Source: Symbiodinium natans (taxonomy: Eukaryota > Sar > Dinophyceae > Suessiales > Symbiodiniaceae). From it: 64,000 nucleotides of DNA. The stretch spans positions 124,001-188,000 of the forward strand of contig CAJNDS010002265.1 in assembly GCA_905221605.1 (NCBI GenBank), given 5' to 3'. The translations under genes and the position numbers were made by a program. Below the pieces are notes generated by a model. The model worked only from the letters and a program-made list of their open reading frames with translations. It was not told where the DNA came from and made no database searches. Shown piece after piece: positions 47,457-61,921 of the stretch. Position 1 is the first letter of the stretch; every line of letters begins with the position of its first letter.

Positions 47457-50400
47457 GGAGCCCTAAACGACCTGGAAATTCCCTTGCAAGGAAGACCATT
47501 CGGAGTTTTTTGGAGGAGCCTCTTGCACACCCGTAGCGACAGTGCAGAAGCTGTGCGGCGCAAAGCCGTAGACGAAGCGGAAACTGTACCTCCACATGTA
47601 CGGTTGAAAGTTTCGGGTCTGGGCTTAAGGTCTAGTTTAGCATGTAATGGGGTCTTAGCGAAGTTGATGGGTTTACAGCAAATGTTCAATTTGGCCGAGG
47701 TTTGCAAAGTTAAAGGGTCCTTCGAAGCGTTAGTTGATGGAGTTCCCACTTCTTGCAGCCCCAACACGAAATTCCTAGAGAGGGAGTGATTTCCGAGCAG
47801 GGTCGTGTTCCAACTTCGTGAAGTAGAAAGCTCGCAACACTTTCTTATAGCTTAGGAACAGTATGACCTGACTCGAGCCTTCTAACTTCAGCGAGTTGAC
47901 ATCGAACTAAGTACGGTGGCCATTCGCGACCTGCTGGACTACCCGTTTGAGGGACGCCAGAGGTCACCAGCTTTCTTGCGAACACAACACTACAAGCCGC
48001 AACGCCACCCCATAAGCAAGCTTTCGTGCACGGTTTAACCAATGCAATAGATACGATAAGACAATCGCTGCTTGCCGCTGTTTCGTGACTGGCATCTTCG
48101 TGCGAATGGGCCACGGCAGGGCATCGGACGAAAGGGTGAAGTATTATTCGCATGCAATGGCCGCATCCCAGCCCACCCGGCTCACTTATTGCCCTTAACC
48201 CCCGAAGCCTCAGCCCCACTCTGAACCTAAAGCCCACAGGCTCTGCTGGTGGCACCCATACACTTTGCGTCTCGACGCGGAGACGAAGAGCACCTGGCGA
48301 GGGTTTCAAGTTTTAAAGTCTATCTATTTGTTGTGGGTTTCTTGCGGCTTGGGGACCCCTGCTGTACACCTATCGGCGTTGTTCCCCACTCTCTTCTCAA
48401 AGCCAACAAGCACGACTTCTCAAGAGACACATTCAGAGATTTCGTCTTTAAATTACAGGCGAGGGTGTAGAGATAGCCACTTTCCGTCTTGCACCCTTGA
48501 AGGCCACCAGATCTAACATCAGTAATTCGAGGCCTGAACCTCACAGCTGCCCGAAACACAACTCGACAAACCTTTTGTGCAAAAACCTCGAAGACTAAAC
48601 TCTAAACTCAACTCCTGAACTGCAGACCGTCTCGCTGGGAAGTTTCTGTTGGAGGGGGCAATCCACCCACAACCATTCACCGCCCGGTAGCAAAGCATTG
48701 TTTCACTCCTCCCTTCCTTTTTTTCATCGACGACAACCTGCTCCGCGAAGGGCCAGGCCGGCATCCACATGGACTCGGCATGCCCAGTTGGAATATTGGT
48801 GTATATAGTCGGCATGTGTGGGCATTTGTGTGGCCAAGAAAACGAAGTGCTGGCCGGACCACGCGGGGGTCGTGCAGCTTCGGTCCGAGTGCAGGCCATG
48901 CCTGGAGCAAAATCAGGGCACGGCGGCCGGCAGCAACTGAGGATCTTCTCGAGCGATGATGAAGAGGCCACAGTTCATGCATTTTGGGGTCGAAGCGGAG
49001 AGCTATGCACGCCCTTGCCGACTCGTCAGCCCTGAGCCCCCTTCGCAACCCAACGAAGATAGCCCAGTACAGCACAAGTGACTGGAAGATTCTGCGGGAC
49101 TTTTGCGTGCCCCTCCAAAAAACACCAGCTGCTTGTCCCTCTAAGCAGCCTGAGCCCTGGCCCACTCGTCGTCACCAACGCCACTTTACCCCCAAATCCT
49201 AAGTTAGGGTTCGGGTGGTTAAGTGGATACCGGTTTAAGCTTTCCTTTCTTGGCATGCGGGGGCCTGCGGGGCTGGAATCTTGCTGACCCCCTTTCGTCC
49301 TTTGAAGGGGAGCCTCCCACAGTTCGTCCGTCAGCTTCCGGGCGGCGAGGCCAACAGCATTCTCCACGTCCACCTGCCGGAGACGAACTTTCCTCCAGGG
49401 TGGAACTGGGGCTTACTGTCTTGAAGCTAAAACTGGGCAGAGAAGAGAGATACCAAGCCGAAGGCACCCTGATTCGCAGCAACAGAGACGAGCAAAACCA
49501 ATGCCACAAACAAAGCACACTCCAAACCCCCCAAATCCCCAGCAGTACCCAGCCCTGTTAAGAATGGCCTGAAGATGCCTAAAGCCACCTACATCCGGAA
49601 GAAACCTAGACCCAGACCGAGACCCATCTGATGCTGGCCTGGTGTTGCTCCACAAGCTGCCCTGGCAAGCCAGAGGCTTGGACCTCGAAGATCAGCACCT
49701 TGTCAAGGCTTGCCTTTCTGCAAGCTCAGGGCAAAACATTTTGTCTAGGCTCTGCCGGCATACGCGGTACTACTCTGACTTCGGCCATGAGGCAGCTTTA
49801 GGGGGGCCTTGGTGATGGAGTGGAGGGCCTTCCTGGTGACTTCAGGTGTTCGGGGGTGCTGGACTCAACGCTGCAGAGCTTGGGGAATGGACCTGGATTT
49901 CTCAAAGCTTTGACTGTAGGGGTTAAGAGTCTGCACACACATTTCCTCTACAGTGTGCTCGAAGATGCCGCTGGATGACTCCATTGTTAAATCGCTTTTA
50001 TAGCTGCACGGCTGCATTTTTAGTCTCTGCTTTCCACGAGAACCACCTGCAAGCTGCAAAAACCGGACAATATCGCACTTCTCGGCTTCTTAATCGGCCC
50101 GGTGTTAAGGTTCCTCCCGGAAGTTGCACCCCAGGTTTCCTGAGTAACGGTCCGTCTTGAGACCGTGAAGATGCGCCAAAATGTTCTGATTCCTTTTTCC
50201 GCCTACCGACAACCTTTTAAGCCTGTGGCTTGCATCTCGGGGTCCTGCATGGGTGGACAACCCGTCGTCGTAGTTGACGAACACGTACCTCGAGTTCACG
50301 GAGTCAGGGTTGCGGGTTGTAGGGTCGGGGTGGACGTTGCTCATCACTGGCACATGATAGGTCAACAGCGGGCTCGTTGCTACCTCTGAGTCCAAGTACT

Positions 50401-50651
50401 GGCAACTGAAACTTCGTGTTGTTTAGTGTTTAGTCACTCAGTCCTCGTTGAGAAAGCATGTTTGTGCAATGTTCCAAGGATGGCATGGGCTTCAGGCCTG
50501 AAGCACAAATGTCAAAACCCGAGCAGGCCTTTCAGTCTTGGATTCTGGATTTTTTTTGGTACCGTGCGAATGGACATAATATTTGAGATGCTCTGCTTGC
50601 ACATGGTTGGGGCACCCCAGACCCTTGAACATAACCCAAGTCTTGGTGATG

Positions 50652-51365
50652 CTAGATACTTCCGGCAAGTAGGAGCAGTTCCCAAAACAGCATTAGCTTG
50701 TTTTGGTAGTTTGTGGTATGTAGATCACCGTTACCTGCGTACGAAAGGATGAGACCACTTACGACGTCTGACACATTGACATGAACTTGCTGATGCACAG
50801 CCGATCCTTCTGAACCACGTGGCCACGTCAACAATACACATGCTAGCGCAACCTGTGGCCGCGCATGAAAATCACCCTTACCATCAATCACGAAGCATCC
50901 CGAAACAGGAACTTCCATGTCGGAAAAAACACAAGGAGCGCACCCGTCGCTGTACTCGATCCCGGCAACATGCTTGTCGCCCTGTGGCTCCAAAGGTGCC
51001 GCGTGCATCATGCCGCAGTCATGCAGCTCTTGTTGGGCGCAAGATCTCAACCGTAAAGCTTGGGCTTTCCGAGTCTGCTGGGGCATGCTGGAGGATACAC
51101 ACACTGACATGACTGATGGGACAGAATAGCAAGAACCATGCCAAGATGACACATATCCCCAACCATTGGATGTCACGGCGGCCTGCAAAGGTGTCCAGAT
51201 CTTGACGGACTCAGCCGGCGCCTGCAAGCGTGCTGCGGGAGCTTGCGCGCACGGCTCTTCGCAGGAGGAAGATGGGGTCGATTTCTGGAGCTTTGATAAG
51301 CAGAGAACGATGTGTTCCCAACCCCCGGCCCCTCCCCAAGTAACACAATCCACCCTCTCCCACAA
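50652..51365 (-). other. 237-codon open frame, coding status unknown
   Basis: It lies outside any repeat and has a fairly ordinary amino-acid composition, including VSGCFVIDGKGDFHARPQV near residue 155. No signal peptide, transmembrane helix or family motif is recognisable. A frame of this length is expected now and then by chance in 64 kb. It could be an exon of an intron-containing gene; no flanking splice sites can be called by eye. Confidence 0.18.
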
Positions 51366-54300
51366 ACAAAGCCACCTCCTCCCCTAGGTTACCTGTTTTT
51401 CGACTGAGGCCAGGCTGTTCTGAGTCTATTTTTGCATAGTCCACCTCCCTCTACGGACGAAACCGTCGACACCTTATTTCAATCTACCGTCGCGACTCTC
51501 ACCACTGCAAGTACGATTGTACTATCAGCAAGAGAAGTAGTTGTGGCCCCTCAGGTTCGCCGTCAGGCCGCCAGGCAAGCCGGGATAAGAGCTTTGAGGC
51601 TTAGAGCATCTTTCTTGGACGTTCCCAGATTGGCAGCAGAGGTGGGGCTGGGCGGGGGCGGCATTTCAGTTCACACTGGTTTTCATTGGCAGGTGCAGTC
51701 GCGGCAAGGTATTGGGGATTCAGAATTCGGAGGTTCCGTCAAGGTTGCGGACACATCAAGTGGCACGCGTCTTGGCACATGAAACTTGCCGAAGTTCGTG
51801 GGTTCGTTTACGAAGCAACAAATTGCTGGTGTTTGGGATGTCTCGACAGTGGCCGAAGCCCCGAGTTCAGAGCTTCCCTGACCATCCACACCAAGATTGG
51901 GAAACCGTTGAAAGGTTTGATTTAGCTTCGGCCGGTTGAAGTGTTCGTCAGGGTACCTTGAAAGTCCCTACTGCACGCAGTCTGTAGAGAATCCCCTTCC
52001 TCAAGTTGTGGGTTTTACCCAAAGGCCAAGCCCCAACTTCCTCCAAAAAGCCCTTTCGGATGTGGGGCTGAAGGAGCCAATCTTGCAGCCTTTAGATTGG
52101 CGGCCCGAGCCGGAGGCTCTTGAACATGCCGTCCGAAGGAGGCCTTGGGCCCTTCGTTGACGAGCAGCGGGACTTCGTAAATGTAGATCTCACCTTGGCG
52201 GCGGTCTTCAGTTGCTCATTCGGTGGTTTTCCATTTCTAAATAAACTAGAAGCCCAATGTACACGCGTGTTCACGTGTACATCAGGCAAAGACCCAACTT
52301 GCAAAACAAGCAACGAAAACAAAGTTGTAAAGTGGCACATACACTCAATTCAGTGAGTTAACATGGTTTGGACAGTTCGTACAAATTTTGCATGTGATTT
52401 GAATGAAACTCGTCGTTGGCTGCCTTGATAGATCTAAAGTTACCATGTTGCAATTTAATTTGCCCATTCGAATGATAATAACTAATATCTGAATATTCTA
52501 AAGAAGGCGTATTGGCAAATGCCGACCAATCAATTCATTGCGAACCAACTAAACAAAGACTTGTCGGGTGGTGCTCCGGGTGAATTCATCTCTCAACGTC
52601 AACATGGCCGACAACGCCCTGGAAATCAAGGGGCAATCAAGGGGCCTGGGACACCACACGGAAGGCTCAACAGGTCAACGCACCTTCTTGTGGTTCTGCG
52701 ACTCTTCTGAGCAGACCGCGTCTTCAAAGTCGGAGCTTCGGCTGAGGGGATCCCAAACCCTAAGGTCTAAAGACTCTCTGAGCACTTAACCGCTCAATCC
52801 GCAAGTCCAGTCCTCACTCCCGGAATCCAGCCAAGATGCCCGAGATCTGTGTGCCCACATAGAAGTAGCCCTGGTGTGTGACAGCAAGGAGCTGGCAAGC
52901 AGACAACAGACCATGGCCGCTTTGAAAACATCGAGAACTTCGCGTTGGTTGCTTAGTCGCTTCGCGGCTTGCTGCCTTTACCAGGAGGTGAAGTGAAGCC
53001 TGCATCATGAACAAAACCTAAATTTAAAGGAACGCGCAAAGATTCAAGATCCTCAAAGACTACACCTGGCTCGTGCCCTGAAGCGTACTTAGCCCACAAA
53101 ATAGAGAAAGTGAAGACGATAGCGCCTGCTGGGTGCTCGCAGTCGTTGGAACAAAAGCAACGCTCCGCAAGCCTGCAGCGGCACATGAGCTGCAAGATCA
53201 ATTCGAGTGACAAGTGAGAGGAACTAAGCCCTGCCAACGTGTTCTGGCTTGCTGTAGGGCCCAGAGTCAGCCATGTAAGATCCAACTAACTTCAACAACA
53301 GAAAGCATGGAGACTTATTTCAATGTGGGCTGGCATGTCCTGAGGTCTTCATTTGGATGCAGTGACTTCAAGGCTTGGGGGGAATTCCCTCGTGTCCGCC
53401 TGGGGCGACAACCTTCAGATCAAAGGAAAGGACTCATAACATGACATGTTGTGCTGAAAAAGTCTTCACCTGCCGAGCCTTGCAAAACCTGATCGGAGGC
53501 TTCAGGGCTTTGAAACTGATTCACGACCCGAAGCGGGTGGCCTAGCTCCCCATGGTGAGGGAATCCCGGCAGATGAAAGCTTCGGAAGACCTGACGGAGG
53601 CTCCTTTCATGTTGCATGAGGACTCCACGCAGTTTGGTGCTATTCTTGGCTTGGATGCTGTGTTGTCTTGCGGCTTGTGCAACCGATGTATTTCCCTAGC
53701 TAGTCTGTATGCAACACAGATGGTTGAACTGACACTGACAGGCATCACCTGCACCATAGAGGCCACCACTGACCCACAATCTAGACCTTGAGCGCTACGG
53801 CATAGACTGAACCCATGCGACCCTGGCATCAAACAGTGATACACCGAGTGATACGCCACGATTCGCCCTCAATCCCAAGCCCCAACCCGTACCGAAGCTG
53901 AAGAGCCCGATGCAGATGAAGCCTGAGTAGCCAATGGGCCGAAAGCTTTCGCTGAACTTCACTAAGCCACTTGAACCCGAAGATCCCGAATTACCCTCAA
54001 ACATCCAGCACCTGGTGCGACGAGTGCCACTCGTACTCCAAGAGGTCAGAGCCGCCCTCCATGCCGAGGTACTGCGGGCGTGCCGAGAGGAGTGTGAGGA
54101 GGGTCTAGGAGGGCTTTAATTTGGTAAGTTTTCGAGGGTGTTGAGAGTGGATTGAAGAGAATGTCTTTTCGGCTGGGCCTTAGCAATATTTTTCAAGTAG
54201 GATTCAGCGTAGAACCCCAGCATGCAGGAAGTCTTAGAATGCCATCCGAGGATCGTCCTATTTAAAAAAGAAGCAAGTTTTGCAGACCAAAGTCCAAAGC

Positions 54301-54726
54301 GTGCAACATTCTAGTTCCAAACAAGTACAATGACCCCCCCTCCCGCCCGCCCCGAAGCAGCCGCCCACGTGCTGAGGCCTTGCACTGAATCCCCAAGCGA
54401 AAGTCCGGGGGCTAAAAAGGCGCCCCACTCCCAAACCCCGCCAAACCCCAAATCCCCCCTGCGGAGTCCAGGTAAGTGCTTCCCGGATTGGTCAGCGCCA
54501 CTCCCTGCAGGTTGAGGCCTCGGGGTGCTCAAGCCCAACGTGTGAGGCTATGTGGGGGATGTCGCCATGCTTGTCAAGTAGAGCATATACTGAGCTAGTT
54601 GCCTGCTTTTCCTAGCGCCAACAAAGGGCTTGCATGGCCTAGCCCTCGAGGCTAGCCCTATGCGTTCAACAGGTCGGTCCAATGTTCACGCTCGGTCTCC
54701 GTCTGTCTGAGGGGTCTAGGGTCAGG

Positions 54727-54756
54727 GTCTCAGAGTCTCAGAGTCTCAGAGTCTCA
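54727..54756. repeat. 8-bp tandem repeat (TCTCAGAG)
   Basis: Three and a half perfect copies. Confidence 0.9.
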
Positions 54757-55852
54757 TTCACTCCTGTGCACTGTGGCCAAACTAAAATTTGATGCAGCAC
54801 TGCATCACCTTCTCACCCCTTCCTAAAGCTAGTGGAGATAGTGGAGCGGTTGCTCGGCAACCACAAAGAGCGCTTTAAGGGCGAGACCTCTCCCCGAAAA
54901 GAATTGCAATGACAGCCCGATGCCCTTCAACTCCCTGCCTTTAAACGAACATCTTGCTTTGCTTTGTCCACTCAACCCGGGGCTGCTGCCATGAAGGGGC
55001 TCTTCGTACTTCTGCTGTAGTAGACCATCCTGGTACCACCAGGACTTTCGGGAGGTTCGGTCTTCAGTGACTTTAGATCGGGTTTAGGCTTTGCACGGCT
55101 TTGGTGGTTCAGGATGCGACAACCACATTGAAACACCACAAAGCTGCGTGAAAGTCGTTGGTATACCCATTGTAAGCAGTTCAGGCTGATGCAGCGCATG
55201 AGGTCAGGGACGTCGTCATGGTGATGGTGGTGGGAGGGGCGGGACGGCTACGTCGAAGGCTGTTGTTGCAGTTTAGGAACATAAGTGCCCAGCCCAACAA
55301 CCAAGAAGATACTATTTGGGGGGGCTACCTATTCAGGTGCCTGAAAGCATGGTGGACCAATCATGTAACGAACGCAACATCATTATTATAAACACAACTG
55401 CCCGAAGTTGTGTCCTCGACCAAATCATGGGTGCAGTCGTTTGCTTGATACTTCAGAGGAGGATATGCATGTTCCCTGAAAGCCCGCTCCCGTGCCCCGG
55501 CGCGCCGAAACTACAGTGTAGTCGGCAAGATCCACGAAGAGAAGTAGACCTGAGCTTTGGTGTCTCTTCTGAGACCAGGATGTTCAACGTCAAAAAACCA
55601 AGTCAACCCTCGACTTGCCGAGAACTCAGCCGTCAGGCATACTGCATCCTGTCCTCCAATGCCCTCGTCAACCCTGAGATTCCCCTACCACCGAGACCCA
55701 GTGCTCACCCACTCGCTTTCAGGCTTATCTGATTATCTGGAGGGCCCAGGCGGTCTGAAGATCGAATGTATCGAACTCTTCACTGACTCATTGATCCACA
55801 AGGAAACCATCGAATACGAGACGAGCTCGTCATAACATACAGATATCATGGA

Positions 55853-55875
55853 GCTCTTAGCTACAAGCTAAGAGC
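55853..55875. repeat. Perfect 9-bp-stem hairpin
   Basis: GCTCTTAGC, then TACAA, then GCTAAGAGC. No T-run follows, and no gene abuts it, so a terminator role is not supported. Confidence 0.7.
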
Positions 55876-58800
55876 CTTTCGGGAAGATGTCTGACTACAA
55901 GCTGTGCTACAGGAACTGCACGGCCCCTCGAACTCCCAACGTTGAGGGACATGGAAGGGGAACTTCGTGCTGATCGGACGGGTGCAACGAGAATCTGGAG
56001 GCCTTTGAGGCCTTTGGGGTCGCACCGCTCGCGTGTTGTCTTTTCCACCGCAGGCGACAATGGGCGGCAGCGGCTCCAAGCCGGCAGTGTAAGCCTGTTG
56101 GGGACACATGGGTTTGAGGCTTCAAGGTGAAAGGATGCGAAGGGTTCATCTGGGTCCTGCAGGCATTTCTTGGTCGAGCCCTTGACTCCACGATCGCACC
56201 CTGCGCCCAAGATCTCTGTAAGACTAGGGCTCAGCCTTCAAGAGAGAGTGGAAGGGAGATTAATGGGGAAAGTAGATGACAAGCCACGTAAGCATTAGTT
56301 CACGTGCTTCACCTTGGAGGCTCGACAGTGCAAAATGACTACAGTGACAAGCTCTTGCTTGGTCCCCCCCTCTACAGCACCAAGCAGCCCCAACAGCAGT
56401 GACAAAACGAAATGGGCGCCTAGAGCACCGCAATCCCTATCAGTATCTTGCAAAACCAGGCAGTATGGAGAACTGATCACAGTTGGAGCCGTAGTGCCTG
56501 CGCATCTAGAATCTAGACTTTTTGCCTCCCCTTCGTCACACCTGAACCCCCAAACCTCCAACAGCAAAACAACCCTGAACCCCGATCAGCCGGCATCTAA
56601 GGCTTGGACCTACAAGTCCCTCGAACCCAGTGAAGTGTCTCCGCCGATTTCCTCGCATTCCGAGATCTTTGTCATGTTTCAAGGTTTACGGGCTTTGAGG
56701 GATCTTTGGGCCCAGATCTAGGAGTACAAAAGTTAAAACTTACGAGTTCGTGGTCAATGCTAGAGCGGGCCCTAAGTTTCCCATGTAAGTCGAGGCTGCA
56801 AACCTCGGCCTCCCTTCTTCAACCTCGACCCACTCGGCTACCCTCGCTAACCCTGAACAACAATCACGAAAAACCCTCTAGGACTTTAAGGCTTCAGATA
56901 AAACACCTCGGATCCTCCAACCTTGCAACTAGAAACCTCGGCCTATTTAAGGGATCAGCTTATAGAGGCTCGGAAAGTTGATCAAGCTTAAAGGGGCACG
57001 CGGATCGAAAGCTCTCCACTTCTTGCCTGCTCGGACTTTCGACAGCATGACCCGAACGTGGTGGGGCTAATAAAGCCACTGCAGATCACTGCAGGCTGCA
57101 GCTGGGCGTCTGCAAATCGAGGGGGAGCGATGATGAAACTGAGCGGCTGCGTCCTGACTTGGGCACGTTGTGCCAGGATATTGCACGCTGTAGTAGAACC
57201 TGCCTTTATCTGAATGCAAATCAATGCTTTGGCTGCTTCTCCATGGGCGGTTTAGGGTCAACCCGGAAGTCGACAAAGCAAATTGTGACATCCCAGCTCT
57301 GCCCATCAGCCAGGCTCAAGGCTTGGCTTCTGCGCTTCTGCAGACGCGTGGCCGTCACCATCTTTGAAGGCCTCAGGTTGCCAAGCTTGGCAAGGAACAC
57401 TTGAGCAGATGAGCATGTGCATCCTTCAAACCTCAAATCCCCCAACAACCTCTCAACCATAGACCCAGTGCCTGCATATATAGCATCGTAAAATCACTTG
57501 CCGATGTGCCGGCCAGTCGCCGATGCGTCAGTCGGGGGGAAGGCATTGATGCCGGAGGGCTGTTCTTAGTCTCATCGTCTGGGCATGAGCCCCGCTCCCC
57601 GGGGTGGGGCCCCGAAATGGTCGGCATATCGGCGTATCGTTGCATCTCTGCGAGGCTGTTTAGGCGACGCTCCAGGATGTCTGAGCCCTGTGCCCAAGCA
57701 AGATCTGGGTTCGTTGTGCAATGGAGCTTCGAAGCACCGACCGGGTAGCTTCGCAGGCTTCGCATGCAACGTAAGATCCAACATTTTCGGGTGCCAGTGC
57801 AGTGTGTGGTGTTCCGGTGTGGTAAGCACAAAATCTCGAGTCGACCCAGCAGCAAGACTCCGCAAGTCAACAGACAACCCACCAGAGGCCGCAGCACACT
57901 ACTAGAAAAATCCTTGAGCCCTCAAAAGCCCTCAAGCTTGAAACTCGAGAACCCAAAAAGTCAATCGCCAAAACCCAGAGTCTAAGCGACCTTCCATCAA
58001 CAGCAATATCGAGATTGAGGGTGCTGGAGGGCTTGATGGCCCGACATGACACGGTGGGCTCCAGGTAGAATTTGTTTCGTACTGGGGTACTTCGTTACTA
58101 AGAGTTGGAGGTGCCAGGCGGCTCGGGATGCTTGAATTCCGGCTCTAAGGAGAAACGAATTTTCCCCAGGGCTCTCCAAAGTGAGGCCGACCTGAGGCAA
58201 GGGCGAGGCGGTAGCGATGCAGCCAATTCCGGTAGCAGAGGTTAGAGTCCTCCGAGAAGGTCCAGGCACCCCCGTAGAGGCTGTCCTGATGCCACCAAGA
58301 ACTAATGTGATTTCAGGTTCCATGGGGCAGAACCTAGAACCTCCGCAAGTGCGCTAGTTAGGTAAGTGCCAGGAAGTTGAGGGGTAACTCAACCTGATAA
58401 GACTCGACATTGCCAGAAGGCAGTGTTCATGACAAACCGGGATGCCAAAACTTGAGTACCTCGCCGTTGCTATTCTTTGCTTTGGCCAGGCCCACCTCAT
58501 GTACGTAATGCACACCAGCACCCTCACAAGCACTGAAGAAGCACACTGAACACGAAGTACCCTGAATCCAAAACGCCGCCTAAACCTGCCTGAATTCTGA
58601 CCAAAGTTGCGTGGACGACGGGGTGACCCACGTGTGCAAAGTGTCTTCGTATTTGATGCTGGCGCCCAGTCATGATCCTGTGTGTGGGGCAGGCAAGGCA
58701 TGGGGAGCGGGAGTCAGGCTTTGGCAGTCGTTTGAGTGCGAGGAGCTTCAGCTCAAAAGTATGATGGGAGACTAAGGGTTTCAGGGTTTGGGTTCGGAGA

Positions 58801-59146
58801 TGGTGGCGATGGCGGCCTCAGATTGAGGGTTTGAACTTCAATCGTGCAGGCTCGCTTAATGAGTTGGCTAATCAATGTCTTAAGAGAAAATTTCCCCTAA
58901 GCTCCATTTAGGCATCATACAGGAGCTTGTACTTGCGCTTCATGTTTCGCGTTGTATGCTCGAAGTCACCAGCTCCAAACGTGTTAGCGCCAAAGAAGGC
59001 CAATCAACCCAGGTGTCCTCACTGCCGTGAAGGTGAAGGCCCGGCTTTGAGACCTTTGTTGCGCAGCTTTAAAGGGTCTCAATCCGGACGCCGATCATAG
59101 CCCCCGGGCCATGCACCTTGAACCTTCCGAGCACCCAGCTCTTGTT

Positions 59147-59205
59147 TAAAACCAATACCCCGAACCCTTCAGACCTAAACCATCCTAAGCCCTAAGCCCT
59201 GCGAA
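59147..59205 (-). repeat. Degenerate telomere-like words
   Basis: AAACCAATACCCCGAACCC followed by CCTAAACCATCCTAAGCCCTAAGCCCT. C-strand orientation, loose 7-8-bp phase. Confidence 0.5.
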
Positions 59206-59659
59206 GCCCGTGAGAGAAAACAGACTTTGCCGGAATCGAAAGCCCGATCCCGCCCAGATAAACGGTCAAGTCTGAGGTACGAAATCCCCAGGGCCAGGGC
59301 TTTGGCCAGGCTCCGACTCCGGCGGCCCCGACCCCCAGTCGCAAAGTAGAGGAGCGAGGCCTGTTGTGATGAAACAAACAGTGAAGCTAGTAGGGATGTC
59401 TTCGACGTCGTGGAGTTTAGGAATTATCAAGAACCCTGGGCATAAGGTCTGAGGGTGTAAGGGTTCAGGGTGCGGATGGTGAATGATGGTAATGGTGTTT
59501 TGGCAGGTTTCGTGTAGGGATTAGAGGTTCTACATGGATAGTACTGCGGCAGGCTGCAAAGATTGAGCGCGACTTGAATTCTTTTTGCTGTACACGCATT
59601 GAGCACACAGCACACAGCTGAAGGTCAGCAAAGCAAGCCAGGGGCTTGGAAGCTGCCTG
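59206..59659. other. Unassigned sequence, no gene seen
   Basis: G-strand telomere-like words occur at about 59445-59475. Frames are under 70 codons. Confidence 0.5.
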
Positions 59660-59749
59660 CAAGACAGAGCCCTATCCCAACAAGAAGAGACCCAGCAACG
59701 ACCCCAGAAGCAGCACAAAACAAGCCAACAACAGCAACTCCACGCCACC

Positions 59750-59781
<32 letters not shown>

Positions 59782-60035
59782 GCAACAGACAACAGACAAC
59801 AGACAACAGGAAACAGACAGCCAACAGCCAACACACAAACAGACAGACGCACAAACAAACAAACGAACAAACGAACAAACAAACAAATACACAAAAAACA
59901 CAAAAACACAAACAAGCAAGCAAGCAAGCAAACAAACTGTAAGACAAAAACAAAGGACAAAAAAAGATATAAACAAACAAAAACGACGAAAAAAACGACG
60001 ACGACAACAGCAACACGACAACCAGCACCAACAAC
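59660..60035. repeat. Nearly T-free A/C-rich simple-sequence region
   Basis: Successive (CCA)n, (CAA)n, ACAGACA, CAAACAAACGAA, ACACAAAAA, (CAAG)n and GACGA units make up about 375 bp with only a handful of T on the plus strand. The 217- and 145-codon frames on the two strands are low-complexity (His/Gln/Thr/Asn, or Cys/Val/Leu/Phe) and not believable genes. Confidence 0.9.
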
Positions 60036-61009
60036 GGATTCGCAGTCCCAGCTGGCCTTCAAATCTCGGGCGCCGTGGAACCAGCCGTGGCCGAGGACAG
60101 CCTGGAAAACTTGGGGTTTAGTGTTGGAAGGCTGTTGTCTTTGTCTTGGTCGGGACAGGTCAGGCGCCGCTAGGACATTGTTAGCAGACTCCGGGCAGAA
60201 GCCTATTCAGAAGCCAAAAGGGCTAGAAAGCGGAGTGCGCCTGGGGAGCTAGGGCACTTAAGCGAGGGCAGGCTGCATAGGATTTGGGTAGACGAAGGCA
60301 CCCATCCTTCTGCATCTAATAAGGAAGTCAGGGTGTGCCCCGGGGGCTTCGGGTCTATCGCCCACAAAGACCGCTTTTGCAAGGAATCCTTTCCCCTTAG
60401 CTGCCCCGCCAAAACGAAGAAAACCAGCAATAATGACTGTTGAATGTTTGTACAGATCAATATGCAATATAGATGCAGGCGAGTCAGGCGAGCCTTTACA
60501 AGCCAAAAACACAGTGTTCCTACAGCTAGGAGCTCTGTCCATTGCTGCAGCTTTGGAGGACCAAGGGTCGTAGTCACGTTCCAGGTCACCGGTGTGGAGC
60601 TGCAGCTGCAGATCCTTAGATGTCAAGGACTGCGGCGTATTTCGTGGCAACTTCGTTTTGCATTCGCCTTTTACTCCCAACAACAACTGCTGGGGGGTTG
60701 GATAAGTCGGGGCAGTCGGGTCATGTCAGGGCTTCAAGGTTTAGTGTCACTCTAAGTTCCAGACCCCGAAATCCTGAACAGAACACCACACCTCTGGACT
60801 AGTCTCTAAAACATGAAACCCAAATCCTCCGAACATGTATAATCCCCAAACCGCATGTCTTGCCCTCAAGCCATACAGCCCCAACTCCAGGCATCAAGCC
60901 CCATTTTGGAAAACAGCCTTGGATACACTAGCTTGAAAATTATCGGTGCCGCCCTCACCCCGGAACCTGTGCCTTAAACTTCAACGTCGGATGCCTCAAG
61001 CCCAAACCA
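60036..61009. other. Unassigned sequence, no gene seen
   Basis: Frames of 128-142 codons on the minus strand (60203-60686) overlap each other and a plus-strand frame. None is recognised. Confidence 0.45.
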
Positions 61010-61072
61010 CTGCACCCAAAAGCCCTTCAGCCCTAAACTCTAAACCCCCAACCCCTAACCCCTAAACAGTAA
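61010..61072 (-). repeat. Degenerate telomere-like tract
   Basis: CCCTAAACTCTAAACCCCC followed by AACCCCTAACCCCTAAACAG, in 7-8-bp phase. C-strand orientation. It lies about 330 bp before the large microsatellite. Confidence 0.65.
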
Positions 61073-61396
61073 CCATCCTCCGGAAGCTCTGCCATGGGAC
61101 GTAGAAGGCTTCGTAAGTCGTCGCAAGAAGCACCAGGCCAGAGCAAGGCACATCCAGGCGGTGCAGGAAGCCGTGCCTTTTGCCGTGTCACTTTGGCCAA
61201 CTTCCCCCCCTCTATGGCCTCAAACCCTGAAAGCTAAACCCAAGAACCCTACAGGGCCCGGAGGTCTCGGGATTCAGTCCAGCTGCCAGTGCGCAGCATC
61301 TCCAAAAATAGGCGTGCTGGTGCCAAACTCCGCCTGGCAGGCCAATTTGTACAGCTTGTCCGCGCGCAGACACACAAACACACAGAGACGCACAAA

Positions 61397-61444
61397 AAGA
61401 ACAGAGACAGAGACAGAGACAGGGACAGAGACAGAGACAGAGAC
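61397..61444. repeat. (AGACAG)n microsatellite
   Basis: About eight hexamer units with one AGGGAC interruption. It leads straight into the ACGC/AC tract. Confidence 0.92.
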
Positions 61445-61450
61445 GCTCAC

Positions 61451-61921
<471 letters not shown>

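Larger units (their letters stand above)
47457..59146. other. Long unassigned region, nearly repeat-free
   Basis: The only small structures I see are an 8-bp repeat (54727-54756) and a 9-bp-stem hairpin (55853-55875). The longest frame is 237 codons on the minus strand (50652-51365). Other frames are under 165 codons and overlap in both strands. This is the largest featureless block in the window. Confidence 0.45.

Noticed and set aside
55853-55875. Hairpin as a transcription terminator
   Set aside because: No T-run follows and no gene precedes it, and the host appears eukaryotic.
59530-60252. 217-codon plus frame and 120-163-codon minus frames (Cys/Val/Leu/Phe-rich, membrane-like)
   Set aside because: Low-complexity A/C-rich DNA produces them. 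The apparent hydrophobic segments are GTT/TGT-type repeat translations on the opposite strand.
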